Position numbers and translations under genes: made by a program
Assembly: GCF_006337165.1 (NCBI RefSeq)
Contig: NZ_CP040896.1
Location: 1,488,001-1,552,000 of the forward strand
Length of the DNA stretch: 64,000 nucleotides
Direction: 5' to 3'
From: Hymenobacter jejuensis
GTDB lineage: Bacteria > Bacteroidota > Bacteroidia > Cytophagales > Hymenobacteraceae
Notes under the pieces: model-generated
Told to the model about the DNA's origin: nothing
The model's database searches: none
What the model saw: only the letters and a program-made list of their open reading frames with translations
Shown: positions 1-9,070 of the stretch, piece after piece
Position numbering within the stretch: the stretch's first letter is position 1
Layout: every line of letters starts with the position of its first letter

Positions 1-43
1 GGTCCGCGCTGTCAAGGCCCAACTTACACGCCGCAGCCCATTC

Positions 44-72
44 CATAAGCATCTTATGATCAAATACTTATG
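44..72. repeat. 28-bp palindromic repeat, copy 1
   Basis: An AT-rich 29-bp segment with inverted ends (CATAAG and CTTATG) around TGATCAAATA. It matches the family consensus GCAAnTAnTTGA / TCAAnTAnTTGC moderately, with a degenerate left half. It lies between the terminator hairpin beyond prmA and the window edge. Confidence 0.55.
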
Positions 73-91
73 AAATGGGTTTAAAAAGCAG

Positions 92-125
92 CCTGCCTCC
101 TTTGGCGTGCGCCAAAGGAGGCAGG
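92..125. terminator. Hairpin terminator downstream of prmA
   Basis: A perfect 16-bp inverted repeat (92-107 and 110-125) with a 2-nt loop. On the minus strand it is followed by CTTTTTAAA, as expected for an intrinsic terminator of prmA. It could also serve a plus-strand gene outside the window. Confidence 0.75.
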
Positions 126-145
126 ACAGGTAAAAACAGGAAGGG

Positions 146-976
146 CTACTTGTAGAAAATAGCGGAAACCCAGTCGTTTTGGATGCGGTGGCTTTCGTAT
201 CGGAAACCCGCCTTTTCGGCGGCCGCGCGGATTAGGGCCAGATCTTCTTCGTAGAAGCCGCTAAACAAAATGGGGCAGCCCGGCTTGAGGTAGCGCTCGT
301 AAGCGGTCATGTCTTCCAGCAATACGTTGCGGTTGATATTGGCCAAGATGATGTCGAAAGGTGCTTCGCCATCCAAAGCCGTGATGTCGCCCAACCGTGC
401 TTCTACCTTGTTCTGCACGTTGTTTTCGACGGCATTGTCGGCAGCGTTTTCGGCGGTCCAGGGCTCTACATCGACGGCCAACACATAGTCAGCGCCCAAA
501 AGCACGGCCATGATGGCCAGAATGCCGGTGCCGCAACCCATGTCCAGCACGCGCTTGCCTTGGTGGTCAATTTCCAGTTGGTTGGTGATCATGAGCGCCG
601 TGGTATCGTGGTGGCCGGTACCGAACGACATGCGCGGCATGATCACAATTTCGTACTGCAAGTCGGGCCGTGGCTCGTGGAAAGGAGCGCGCACCGACAC
701 TTTATCGGCAATAACCAGCGGCTCGAAGTTCTTTTCCCACTCGGCATTCCAGTTCTGGCGGGTAATGACGCGGTGCTCAAACTCCAGCTCGCCCAGCGCT
801 TCGTAGCGCGACATGACTTCGGCCACGGCATCGGGATTGAAATCGCCTTCGCCGATGTAGGCGCAAAAGCCGTCGTCGTTGTCTTCAAAGGTATCGTAGC
901 CTACTTCGGCCAACTCAGCAATCAGTATATCAGCTAGTTCGCGCGGAGCTTGCACGCGCACTTCTACAAAATCCAT
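146..976 (-). CDS. prmA: Ribosomal protein L11 methyltransferase
   Basis: PrmA transfers methyl groups from S-adenosylmethionine to ribosomal protein L11 in the cytoplasm. The 276-residue protein has the family layout: an N-terminal substrate-recognition domain (about 1-85), the signature PRMSFGTGHHDTT at about 114-126, the SAM-binding loop DMGCGTG at 145-151, an acidic residue ending the next strand (VDVE), and NINRN near 213 in the NPPF-like position. Length is close to normal. The ATG at 976 has no clear ribosome binding site, as usual in Bacteroidota. It is the last gene of a minus-strand run after tpiA, an arrangement common in this phylum. Identity is secure; the substrate is inferred from family. 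Confidence 0.95.
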   Translation of the reverse strand: MDFVEVRVQAPRELADILIAELAEVGYDTFEDNDDGFCAYIGEGDFNPDAVAEVMSRYEALGELEFEHRVITRQNWNAEWEKNFEPLVIADKVSVRAPFHEPRPDLQYEIVIMPRMSFGTGHHDTTALMITNQLEIDHQGKRVLDMGCGTGILAIMAVLLGADYVLAVDVEPWTAENAADNAVENNVQNKVEARLGDITALDGEAPFDIILANINRNVLLEDMTAYERYLKPGCPILFSGFYEEDLALIRAAAEKAGFRYESHRIQNDWVSAIFYK

Positions 977-1112
977 GGGAATTGATTGGGTGTTCTAAAA
1001 AGAAAATGCCGTCCGAAACGGGACGGCAAAGTTCGCAGGAAAATCGGTGGCGTTTTACTGAAGCGCATTTATCGCTTCGTGCTGCTTTACTTTATTCTGT
1101 GACTTAGTAACT

Positions 1113-1194
1113 ACCTTGTCATCCTGAGCGCAGCGAAGGACCTTATCTCGTTGCTACGGGATAAGGTCCTTCGCTGCGCTCAGGATGACAAGGT
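1113..1194. repeat. REP-like long inverted repeat, copy 1
   Basis: Perfect 35-bp arms (1113-1147 and 1160-1194) around a 12-nt loop. The arms contain GAGCGCAGCGAAGGACCT. The element lies between two minus-strand genes and is GC-rich, unlike the AT-rich 28-bp repeats. A related element is at 12076-12149. From memory, hairpins with this core are scattered through many Bacteroidota genomes and resemble REP sequences mobilised by REP-associated transposases. No such transposase is in the window. Confidence 0.85.
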
Positions 1195-1219
1195 TAATAG
1201 TAATGGCACTTGTTGTATG

Positions 1220-1606
1220 CTACTGCTTGCGGCAGCCAGCAAAAGAGCGGGCGGTTGTGTAGTGGATAGCAAAGTCGGCTAGCGCGCGCTTGTCGCTCAC
1301 AAACACCACGTAATCAGCGAAATCGCGGCTGGTGGTGATGTACCAATAGCCCGCGCGGTCGGCGAAAAGCTTGTTCTCTTCCTTGAACACCATGAGGTCG
1401 GCGAAGGCTTCGTCGGGCTCTTCGTACGCGGCCGCAAAGCAGTAGCTGCGGCGACGCGGGTCCCTTTCAAGATAGATTGAGCCGTAAATCAGGCACGGAT
1501 CGACGGAGCGCACAGCCGATGCAGCCGCAACCGTAGTGGCTGGCAGCGAGGGGGTTGTGAAGGCGCTCAGCCACAACAAGCCGGAAAAAATCAGGGAGAA
1601 GAACAT
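1220..1606 (-). CDS. Small secreted protein, DUF6150-like
   Basis: A 128-residue protein with an N-terminal hydrophobic signal sequence (about 1-25). The mature part contains two similar stretches, AFADLMVFKEENKLFAD (about 67-83) and DYVVFVSDKRALADFAI (about 98-114), suggesting an internal duplication. I recognise the pattern as that of the DUF6150 family, whose function is unknown. Only two cysteines follow the signal region before the C-terminal Cys125. It lies between tpiA and prmA on the same strand and may be co-transcribed with them. The family call is from memory. Confidence 0.7.
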   Translation of the reverse strand: MFFSLIFSGLLWLSAFTTPSLPATTVAAASAVRSVDPCLIYGSIYLERDPRRRSYCFAAAYEEPDEAFADLMVFKEENKLFADRAGYWYITTSRDFADYVVFVSDKRALADFAIHYTTARSFAGCRKQ

Positions 1607-1705
1607 CAGCTAACGAAAAACCGCGACCATGCGCCGCATGCATTCCCCGGACAACTACTAGGCCACCTTTAGTTCAGCAAGTAGTTCAGCAGAAGCCGGC
1701 CGGCT

Positions 1706-2470
1706 CTAGAATGACTTGATGATCTCGGTGAAGTCGCGCGACTTGAGCGAAGCACCGCCAATCAGGCCGCCGTCGACGTCGGGTTGCGAGAACAACTCCT
1801 TGGCATTCTGAGCGTTAGCCGAACCACCGTACAGGATGGTTGTGTTCAGGGCCGCTTCGGCGTCGTAGGCCCGAGCGATTTGCTCGCGGATAAATGCGTG
1901 CACTTCCTGCGCTTGCTGGCTGGTGGCAGTTTTGCCCGTACCGATAGCCCAGATAGGCTCGTAGGCGATTACCACTTGGTCGAACTCTTCGTTGGAGAGG
2001 TGAAACAGGCCGTTTTGCAACTGCTTGGCAATGAACTCATTGGTATCATCGGCTTCGCGCGTTTCCAACGATTCGCCCACGCAGAAAATCGGTTTCAGGC
2101 CGGCACCGAGGGCGGCTTTTAGCTTTTGGCTGAGCAATTCATCGTCTTCGCGGAAATACTGCCGACGCTCGGAGTGCCCCAGTATAACATACTCAACCCC
2201 AACCGATTGCAGCATCTTCGCGGATACTTCGCCGGTGTAGGCGCCGCTTTCTTTCTGGTGGCAGTTCTGGGCACCCAAGTGAAAATGATCGTTTTGGGGC
2301 AACTGCTTGCCGATGGCGTGCAGCAGCGGAAACGGCGGGCAAACCACAATTTCTACCTCAGAGCCGGTCACCTCGTCGGCCACCATGTTCGTGATTTCAG
2401 AGATCAGAGCGAGGCCGTCCTGATACGTCATGTTCATTTTCCAATTGCCGGCGACGATGTTCTTGCGCAT
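1706..2470 (-). CDS. tpiA: Triosephosphate isomerase
   Basis: Interconverts dihydroxyacetone phosphate and glyceraldehyde 3-phosphate in glycolysis. The 254-residue protein carries the full active site: AGNWKMN with Lys11, ILGHSERR with His99, and YEPIWAIGTGK with the base Glu171. The open frame continues upstream to 3022, but that extension is antisense to the next gene and resembles nothing. The ATG at 2470 gives a protein starting MRKNIVAGNWK, exactly where the family begins. The gene sits between the TspO-like gene and a small secreted-protein gene, with prmA next. Confidence 0.97.
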   Translation of the reverse strand: MRKNIVAGNWKMNMTYQDGLALISEITNMVADEVTGSEVEIVVCPPFPLLHAIGKQLPQNDHFHLGAQNCHQKESGAYTGEVSAKMLQSVGVEYVILGHSERRQYFREDDELLSQKLKAALGAGLKPIFCVGESLETREADDTNEFIAKQLQNGLFHLSNEEFDQVVIAYEPIWAIGTGKTATSQQAQEVHAFIREQIARAYDAEAALNTTILYGGSANAQNAKELFSQPDVDGGLIGGASLKSRDFTEIIKSF

Positions 2471-2550
2471 ACTAGTAGAATGGTGTTGTAGGTACGTTGA
2501 CGTCAGCAAAGAAACAATAAATACCCCGAGCGGCGCAGCAAAGCCAGCAG

Positions 2551-3351
2551 CTAATCTGCCCGGACGCGGTACTTTTTCAGCCCCAGCAACACGCCCCCCA
2601 CGGCCACCACGGCCGCTCCGGCCAACGCTGCCCACCCCAACTCCGGATAGGCCCCGCGCTGCGACACCCAAATGGCCACCAGCGCCCACGCGATCACCAG
2701 CGGGTACGCAATTTCGCGGAATGTATTGCTGATAATCAGGCCCAACGCGACTACTACGGCGAATAAGGCCAGGGTCAAAATGATAGAAATATTCAATGCC
2801 GGCTGCCAGCCGAGTTGGCGCAGCCCAATGGTAACGTTGATGACCGACGCCACCGAAATCCAGCCCAGATAAAGCGCAAACGGCAGGCTCGTCCAGCGCG
2901 GGGCTGTTTCCTGCAATACACGCCGCCGAGCGCGGCCATAGACCATAATCAACGCGCCCAAAATCAGGAGCATTACCAGCACGCTGGGCACAATCAGCTC
3001 GTAGGCAAAGAGCACGACCCACGCGGCAGTAGCGACGCTGGCAACCGTCAGGGGTTTTGCAACTGCATCAGGCAGAGACAGTTGCCGCTGAGCGGGCAAG
3101 AGTTGCCACACCGCATAAATGGTCAGGCTCAGGAAAATCAGCCCCCAGATGCTGAAAGCGTAGCCCGCCGGCGTGAGCAGCGTCGGGTATTTGCCCGACA
3201 CGTAGCCCATCGACTGCCCGTTAAACGGCCGCGCATTCGACCAATAATTCAGCACAATGTTGCCGATAACGGTGGCCGCAGCCAGCCACCGCCAGACGCG
3301 CGCCGGCGCGGATGCGCTTGTGTAAGAAACAGATGAAGCAGTAGTTGCCAT
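2551..3351 (-). CDS. TspO/MBR-like multi-pass membrane protein
   Basis: A 266-residue, strongly hydrophobic protein with about seven predicted membrane segments starting near residue 20. Phrases such as NYWSNARPFNG, YPTLLTPAGYAFSIWGLIF and ALYLGWISVASVIN resemble the tryptophan-rich sensory protein (TspO/MBR) superfamily as found in Bacteroidota, where the proteins are longer than classical 5-helix TspO. Family members elsewhere bind tetrapyrroles or affect stress responses; the ligand here is unknown. I chose the ATG at 3351 because the longer frame to 3561 adds a non-hydrophobic, arginine-rich leader that looks non-coding. Confidence 0.7.
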   Translation of the reverse strand: MATTASSVSYTSASAPARVWRWLAAATVIGNIVLNYWSNARPFNGQSMGYVSGKYPTLLTPAGYAFSIWGLIFLSLTIYAVWQLLPAQRQLSLPDAVAKPLTVASVATAAWVVLFAYELIVPSVLVMLLILGALIMVYGRARRRVLQETAPRWTSLPFALYLGWISVASVINVTIGLRQLGWQPALNISIILTLALFAVVVALGLIISNTFREIAYPLVIAWALVAIWVSQRGAYPELGWAALAGAAVVAVGGVLLGLKKYRVRAD

Positions 3352-3431
3352 GGGTACAAAACAAACAGAATGCGTGTTCTTCCCAACGCAGCTACCGCCT
3401 CGGTGTTGTAATCGCGCTTTTTTGGCGGGTA

Positions 3432-3833
3432 TCAGGCCGCAAAGTATTGCTGAATTATGTCGTCTGTTAATTCGCGCGGTTCGGTTTGCTGTGTCATGGA
3501 CGGCGGGTAGGCATTCCGGCAAAAACCCGCTTGGCGCTTGAAGTCGAACAGCGCGTGGCAATACCCGTTGATGATCATGGCCGCCGCGCTTTCTTCCTCG
3601 TCCCAGAAAATCTGGCCGGTGACGGCAATCTCTTTGTCGGCTACATCGTCGACGTTATAAATGTGCATGGCATCCACCACGACCATGCTTTCACCGCCTT
3701 GATTTACGGCGTAGAAATAGCCCGTAGTGCCGTCGTCCTCAAAGATCACTCCTAAGTCGCGGTTGCCGGGAAAGCTGCTGATAAAGATCTCTTTTCCACC
3801 TACTAAAAACTGTTCTTCTGCGGCTAATTTCAT
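3432..3833 (-). CDS. DUF2251-like protein
   Basis: A small soluble protein of 133 residues from the ATG at 3833 (an in-frame upstream start at 3857 would add eight residues). Features include FLVGGKEIFIS near the N-terminus, the stretch LGVIFEDDGTTGYFYA, then VVDAMHIYNV, FWDEEESAAAMIINGY and FDFKRQAGFCRN. These match my memory of DUF2251, an uncharacterised bacterial family. No signal peptide or catalytic motif is evident. It lies downstream of uvrA, separated from it by a strong terminator, so it probably has its own promoter. Confidence 0.65.
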   Translation of the reverse strand: MKLAAEEQFLVGGKEIFISSFPGNRDLGVIFEDDGTTGYFYAVNQGGESMVVVDAMHIYNVDDVADKEIAVTGQIFWDEEESAAAMIINGYCHALFDFKRQAGFCRNAYPPSMTQQTEPRELTDDIIQQYFAA

Positions 3834-3861
3834 GATACAGAATGGATTGACTAACAAATAA

Positions 3862-3889
3862 AAAGGAGCCGCAATGCTGCGGCTCCTTT
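3862..3889 (-). terminator. Intrinsic terminator of uvrA
   Basis: A perfect 12-bp stem (3862-3873 and 3878-3889) with a 4-nt loop. On the minus strand it is followed by a run of five or more T residues, 20 nt past the uvrA stop codon. Confidence 0.85.
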
Positions 3890-3909
3890 AGTTTACGGCA
3901 AACGGGCGT

Positions 3910-6744
3910 TTACAGCTTTTCGGCCAGGAACCGCGCCGTGTGGTTGGTGTCCTTGAGCTTTGCCATCTCCTCCGGCGTGCCTTCAAACAGCAAGTGCCCG
4001 CCGTTGATGCCGCCTTCCGGGCCTAAGTCGATAACCCAGTCGGCGCACTTGATGATGTCCATGTTGTGCTCGATGATCAGGACCGAATTGCCTTGTTCCA
4101 CCAGCGCATTCAAGGCCTTGAGCAGCTTGTTGATGTCGTGGAAGTGCAGGCCGGTGCTGGGTTCGTCGAAGATGAACAGGATCTTGTCGTTTTGCAGCGT
4201 GTTGCCTTTGGTCAGGAACGAGGCCAGCTTCACGCGCTGGGCCTCGCCGCCCGAAAGCGTATTGGCCGACTGCCCCAAACGGATGTAGCCCAAGCCCACA
4301 TCATCCAGTGGCTTGAGGCGTTCGGCTACTTTGGGCTGGTCTTTGAAGAACTCGATGCTGTCGGCGATGGTCATGTCAAGCACTTCATCGATGCCCTTCT
4401 CCTTGTACTTCACGTCCAGAATATCCTGCTTGAACTTGCGGCCGCCGCAGCTTTCGCACGTCAAGTAGATATCGGCCATGAACTGCATCTCAATCTTCAC
4501 CTGGCCTTCGCCCTGGCATACTTCGCAGCGCCCGCCTTCGATGTTGAAGGAGAAATGCGAAGGCTTTAGGCCGCGCGCTTTGGCCAACGGTTGATCGGCG
4601 AACAGCGCCCGAATGGCATCATAAGCCTTTACGTAAGTAACTGGATTAGAACGACTTGACTTTCCAATCGGGTTTTGATCCACAAACTCGACGTGCGTCA
4701 CTTGGCCGTTTACGCCGGTCAGGCGGTCGAATTTGCCGGTCGCTTCGCCAGCCCCGCCGCCGAGCTGCTTGGCCAGCGCGGGTGCCAGAATGCGGCGCAC
4801 CAGCGTCGATTTGCCCGATCCCGAAACGCCCGTCACGACGGTCATTACGTTCAGCGGAAACTTCACCGACACGTTTTTGAGGTTGTTTTCGCGAGCCCCG
4901 GTCACTTCCAGGGCGTTACGCCACGGCCGCCGATCTTTCGGCACGGCCACCTCCATCTTGCCGCTTAAGTACTGGCCGGTGTAGGTTTTGGTGTCTTTCA
5001 GAATCTCAGGGTACGTGCCCTGAAACATCAGATGACCGCCGCCCGAGCCAGCTTCCGGCCCAATGTCGATGATCTGGTCGGCTTCCTCCATCATCTTCTC
5101 CTCGTGCTCCACCACAATCACGGTGTTGCCGAGTTTCTGCAACGAGCGCAGCACACCGATGAGCTGCTCGGCATCTTTCGGGTGCAGCCCGATGCTGGGC
5201 TCATCGAGAATATACATCGAGCCCACCAGCGCCGAACCCAGCGACGTCGCCAGCGAAATGCGCTGCGACTCGCCACCCGACAGCGTGCTGCTCAGGCGGT
5301 TGAGCGTGAGATAGCCCAGGCCTACGCGGTTGAGGTAGCCCAAACGGTTGGTAATTTCGGTGCTGAGGCGTTCGGCTACTTTGGCGTCGTGCTCGTTAAG
5401 TGCCAGATTATCAAAGAATTCCAGCGCCTTACTTACGGGTAGCAATACCAAGTCCGTGATGCTTTGGCCGTCGATCTTGACGTATTGGGCGTCGTGGCGC
5501 AGGCGCGTGCCGCGGCAATCGGGGCAAGTGGTGCGGCCCCGATAACGCGATTGCAGCACGCGGTACTGGATTTTGTGCGTTTGGGTGGCCACCCATTTGA
5601 AGTACGAATCAAGCCCTTCGAAGTACTTATTGCCCTTCCAAAGCAGCGTGCGCTCGGCTTCCGAAAGCTCGTTGTAAGGCCGGTGAATGGGAAAATCGAA
5701 GCGGATGCCGTTTTTCAGCAGGGGCTTCAACCATTCGCTTTGCTTGTCGGTGCGCCACGGCGCGATCGCACCTTCGTAGACGGTCAAGCTTTTGTCGGGG
5801 ATGACCAAGTCTTCGTCAATGCCCAGCACCGAGCCAAAACCTTCGCAGGTCTGGCAAGCGCCGTACGGGTTATTGAAGGAGAAAAAGTTGACGTTGGGCT
5901 CCTCGAACACGATGCCGTCGAGCTCAAAGCGGTCCGAAAACTGGCGCGTTTCTTCGTCGAGCTTGATAATGCAGGTGCCGTGGCCCTCGAAAAACGCGGT
6001 TTGCACCGAATCGGAGAGGCGGAACATCAAATCTTCGTCGCCGGTCCGAATCACGGCGCGGTCGACCATGATGAATACTTCGCCCTGCACTTCCGGCTTG
6101 CCTTCGCCGATCAGATCTTCGATGAACGCCATTTCGCCATCGACGACAATGCGCGAATAGCCTTTCTGCAAAAGCAAATCCAGCTCTTTGCTCATCGGCC
6201 GGCCTTCTTCCGAAGGCAGCAGCGGCGCCAGAATCATGGTACGAGAGCCGTCAGGCAGGCCGAACATATAATCAACTACGTCGGCTACGGTGTCTTTGCG
6301 CACCTGCTCGCCGCTGATGGGCGAAAACGTGCGGCCAACGCGGGCAAACAGCAATTTCAGGTAGTCGTAGATCTCGGTGCTGGTGCCAACCGTGGAGCGG
6401 TTGTTTTTGATCGAAACCTTCTGCTCGATGGCAATGGCCGGCGAAATACCGCGGATGTAGTCGACGTCGGGCTTGTCCATGCGACCCAAAAACTGGCGCG
6501 CGTAGCTCGACAAGCTCTCCACGTACATGCGCTGCCCTTCGGCATACAACGTGTCGAAGGCCAGCGACGACTTGCCCGAGCCCGACAGGCCCGTGACGAC
6601 GATAAACTTGTTGCGCGGCAGGGCCACGCTGAGATTCTTGAGGTTGTGAACGCGCGCGTTTTTAATAAGAATGTATTCGCGCGGGTCGAGCTGATCTATC
6701 GGGTCGGCCGCGGGGGCGGCTACTTGTAGAGATTCTTGGGCCAT
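3910..6744 (-). CDS. uvrA: UvrABC excinuclease subunit A
   Basis: UvrA is the damage-sensing dimeric ATPase of nucleotide excision repair. The 944-residue protein has both ABC modules: Walker [10 protein letters not shown] at 52-60 and GVSGSGKST in the second half, signature LSGGESQR and LSGGEAQR, and Walker [10 protein letters not shown] and IFDEPSTGL. The C-terminal zinc finger is intact (CEVCQGEG and CESCGG). The first zinc module is incomplete: only CQTCEGFG remains, and the preceding CxxC is replaced by an [14 protein letters not shown] stretch. I recall this as typical of Bacteroidota UvrA. The promoter-proximal side has a -7-like TACCTTCG at 6801-6808. Confidence 0.97.
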   Translation of the reverse strand: MAQESLQVAAPAADPIDQLDPREYILIKNARVHNLKNLSVALPRNKFIVVTGLSGSGKSSLAFDTLYAEGQRMYVESLSSYARQFLGRMDKPDVDYIRGISPAIAIEQKVSIKNNRSTVGTSTEIYDYLKLLFARVGRTFSPISGEQVRKDTVADVVDYMFGLPDGSRTMILAPLLPSEEGRPMSKELDLLLQKGYSRIVVDGEMAFIEDLIGEGKPEVQGEVFIMVDRAVIRTGDEDLMFRLSDSVQTAFFEGHGTCIIKLDEETRQFSDRFELDGIVFEEPNVNFFSFNNPYGACQTCEGFGSVLGIDEDLVIPDKSLTVYEGAIAPWRTDKQSEWLKPLLKNGIRFDFPIHRPYNELSEAERTLLWKGNKYFEGLDSYFKWVATQTHKIQYRVLQSRYRGRTTCPDCRGTRLRHDAQYVKIDGQSITDLVLLPVSKALEFFDNLALNEHDAKVAERLSTEITNRLGYLNRVGLGYLTLNRLSSTLSGGESQRISLATSLGSALVGSMYILDEPSIGLHPKDAEQLIGVLRSLQKLGNTVIVVEHEEKMMEEADQIIDIGPEAGSGGGHLMFQGTYPEILKDTKTYTGQYLSGKMEVAVPKDRRPWRNALEVTGARENNLKNVSVKFPLNVMTVVTGVSGSGKSTLVRRILAPALAKQLGGGAGEATGKFDRLTGVNGQVTHVEFVDQNPIGKSSRSNPVTYVKAYDAIRALFADQPLAKARGLKPSHFSFNIEGGRCEVCQGEGQVKIEMQFMADIYLTCESCGGRKFKQDILDVKYKEKGIDEVLDMTIADSIEFFKDQPKVAERLKPLDDVGLGYIRLGQSANTLSGGEAQRVKLASFLTKGNTLQNDKILFIFDEPSTGLHFHDINKLLKALNALVEQGNSVLIIEHNMDIIKCADWVIDLGPEGGINGGHLLFEGTPEEMAKLKDTNHTARFLAEKL

Positions 6745-6906
6745 AGAAGCGTAAACAGCCTTTGCCTAGGGTTTGGTTTCCGGCGGGCGAAAGGAGTTTA
6801 CGAAGGTACGAGGGTTGGGCGTATGGATTCAGCAACTCAGCTAAAGAACCGCTAGCTCATGCTCGCAAATCCTTAACATTGCATTACATCATTTTATGGT
6901 TTTCCA

Positions 6907-7890
6907 ATGCCCATTTCTAGTCCGTTAGCCTCGCTTTATAGTGTCTTACAAAATATCCGCACCAACGCCGAAACTAATGCCGCGTTACTTCGCAAAAATG
7001 AAGCTGCAACTCGTGCAGCCCTGATTGATCCGATTTTGCGCACACTCGGCTGGGATACTACTGATATCCGCATGGTAGAACCGGAAAAAACAATCAATAC
7101 TGCTTGGCGCGCCGATTATGCTCTCCACAATTCCGAGGGCAAAATAGAGTTGCTGGTTGAAGCCAAATGCTTGGGATCGGACCTTGAAAAATTCAGTGTG
7201 GTACAGCAGCTATTAAGCTACGCCTTTGGCTTCGGGGTGCAGAAGATCCTGATTACTGATGGCCTTAACTGGCATTTTTACAGCGAATTCAACCCAGGAA
7301 ATCAGCACTATGGCGCCAGCTTCAACTTGTTGCAGGACGATTTGGTAGTCTGCGCTTTACACCTGATTCAGTGGCTGGATGCGGCGCACAGTGGACATGG
7401 GGTATTTGCACCAAATAATGAGCAAATTTCTTATACTCATTCCGTTACTTTAGAAACACCTCGGAGAGTTGAAACAAAGAATGTGATCTCTTCTGAACCT
7501 AAAATGCCTAATAGTCACTTTGTTGAGCTAGATCGTGTCCATACGCTACAACTACAACCCAACCAGAAGCCGACCCAATTGCGGCTACCAGATGGAACAG
7601 TAAAAGCTATCAAATCTTGGAAGGATATATTGATAGAAGCTTGTGAGCATTTGATAAAGCAAAATCCAACTATTTCACTGCCATTTCCAGATAAGGCCGG
7701 TAAAAAAACCGCACTGCTTTCTTGGCAGAAACCACCCCAAGGCATCAGCAGTCACTCGCTTAGCCTTCAGAACAAGCCCATATTTGTGTATACTAACTAC
7801 AGTGCATCTGCTTGCTTAGCTAATGCTTTATACGTGTTCAGCAAAATGTCGGCTTCTGCTCAACAAGTTGCTCCAGCAGTGGCGTTTTAG
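6907..7890 (+). CDS. HsdR N-terminal-like PD-(D/E)XK nuclease-fold protein
   Basis: A stand-alone 327-residue protein with the N-terminal domain of type I restriction enzyme R subunits. NEAATRAALIDPILRTLGWD (31-50) precedes a nuclease-like site: Glu32, Asp70 (WRADYAL) and Glu85-x-Lys87 (LLVEAKCLG). QQLLSYAFGFGV and ILITDGLNWHFY follow, as in that family. The C-terminal third (about 205-310) contains RLPDGTVKAIKSWKDIL and looks like a separate small domain. There are no helicase, HsdM or HsdS genes nearby, so this is not a complete restriction system. The gene looks lower in GC than its neighbours, suggesting acquisition. A role in defence or DNA processing is inference. Confidence 0.75.
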   Translation: MPISSPLASLYSVLQNIRTNAETNAALLRKNEAATRAALIDPILRTLGWDTTDIRMVEPEKTINTAWRADYALHNSEGKIELLVEAKCLGSDLEKFSVVQQLLSYAFGFGVQKILITDGLNWHFYSEFNPGNQHYGASFNLLQDDLVVCALHLIQWLDAAHSGHGVFAPNNEQISYTHSVTLETPRRVETKNVISSEPKMPNSHFVELDRVHTLQLQPNQKPTQLRLPDGTVKAIKSWKDILIEACEHLIKQNPTISLPFPDKAGKKTALLSWQKPPQGISSHSLSLQNKPIFVYTNYSASACLANALYVFSKMSASAQQVAPAVAF

Positions 7891-7950
7891 CTGCTAATGT
7901 TTTGCTCTTTTACCGGCTAAAGAAAGCCTCTGCAGTACCCTGCCCAACGG

Positions 7951-7958
7951 TATCTTTG
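7951..7958 (+). promoter_or_regulatory. -7 box of dinB promoter
   Basis: TATCTTTG matches the Bacteroidota -7 consensus TAnnTTTG and lies 7 nt before the dinB ATG, implying a nearly leaderless transcript. I did not find a good TTG box at the usual distance. Confidence 0.45.
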
Positions 7959-7965
7959 CGTTCTA

Positions 7966-9051
7966 ATGATGGAGCAGGAAGAGCAGCGCAAAATCATTCA
8001 CCTAGACATGGATGCATTCTATGCCTCGGTGGAGCAGCGGGACAACCCCGAACTGCGCGGCCGGCCCGTGGCCGTGGGTGGCTCGCGACAACGGGGCGTA
8101 GTAGCTGCGGCCAGTTACGAGGCGCGGCTGTTTGGCGTACGCTCGGCCATGGCTTCATCGGTGGCGCTGCGGCGGTGCCCGGAACTGGTGTTTGTGAAGC
8201 CGCGCTTCGACGTGTACAAGGCCATTTCGCAGCAGATACGCGCCATTTTTGCCGAGTACACGCCTCTGATTGAGCCGTTATCGCTCGACGAAGCTTACCT
8301 CGACGTAACGACCAACCTCAAAAACATTGCCTCCGCTACCCGGATTGCGCAGCAGATTCGGGCGGAAATCAAGGCCCAAACCCAACTGACGGCCTCGGCA
8401 GGCGTTTCTTATAATAAGTTCTTGGCGAAGCTAGCTTCTGACCATCAAAAGCCTGATGGTCTGTTTGTTATAAAACCAGAAGAGGGATTGAAGTTTGTAG
8501 AGGCGCTGGCGGTGGGCCAGTTTCACGGCATCGGCAAAGTGACGGCGGCCAAAATGAACCAACTGGGCATTTTTACCGGTCTCGATTTGCGGCAGCAATC
8601 AGAAGCCTTTCTGCGTCAGCATTTTGGCAAAGCCGGGGGCTACTATTACGCCATCGCCCGGGCCGAAGACCATCGCCCCGTCGTGGCCGATCGCTTGCGC
8701 AAGTCGGTGGGGTCGGAAACCACTTTTGAGCAGGATCTGACCTTGCCAGAGGAGCTAACGACGGGGTTGCAGCCTTGCGTGGAGGACGTCTGGGCCTACT
8801 GCGAAAAAGCCGGCACACTGGGCCGCACCGTCACGGTGAAAGTGAAATATACTGACTTCCAACAAATTACCCGCAGTCGATCCTATTTAGGCCCCATCAC
8901 CAGCAAGGCGATTATCGAGCAGACTAGCAACGAGCTGGTCAGCGCGCTCCTGCCGCTGGCCAAAGGCGTGCGTTTGCTGGGGGTTTCGCTGTCCAATTTG
9001 GATACCAACGAGCCGCCCGCCGCGGGGCGTCAGCTAGCGTTGCCGTTTTAG
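7966..9051 (+). CDS. dinB: DNA polymerase IV (Y family)
   Basis: A translesion DNA polymerase of 361 residues. The palm domain has HLDMDAFYASVE (Asp14 and Asp16) and SLDEAYLDVT (Asp108 and Glu109), giving the catalytic carboxylates. The YEARLFGVRSAM finger motif is present, and the thumb has a helix-hairpin-helix-like FHGIGKVTAAKM. The little-finger domain follows, and the protein ends in QLALPF, which resembles the C-terminal beta-clamp-binding motif QxxLxxF. It sits between two nuclease-like genes and is convergent with the second, with 19 nt between stop codons. Confidence 0.95.
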   Translation: MMEQEEQRKIIHLDMDAFYASVEQRDNPELRGRPVAVGGSRQRGVVAAASYEARLFGVRSAMASSVALRRCPELVFVKPRFDVYKAISQQIRAIFAEYTPLIEPLSLDEAYLDVTTNLKNIASATRIAQQIRAEIKAQTQLTASAGVSYNKFLAKLASDHQKPDGLFVIKPEEGLKFVEALAVGQFHGIGKVTAAKMNQLGIFTGLDLRQQSEAFLRQHFGKAGGYYYAIARAEDHRPVVADRLRKSVGSETTFEQDLTLPEELTTGLQPCVEDVWAYCEKAGTLGRTVTVKVKYTDFQQITRSRSYLGPITSKAIIEQTSNELVSALLPLAKGVRLLGVSLSNLDTNEPPAAGRQLALPF

Positions 9052-9070
9052 CCTACCTCTAGGCTCTAGG

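Noticed and set aside
2471..3022. Apparent 184-residue N-terminal extension of triosephosphate isomerase
   Set aside because: The extension overlaps the TspO-like gene in another frame and has no homology pattern; TpiA starts at 2470.
5464..6729. Long plus-strand reading frame (421 codons) opposite uvrA
   Set aside because: It lies antisense to the well-conserved uvrA coding sequence and its translation has no recognisable domain.
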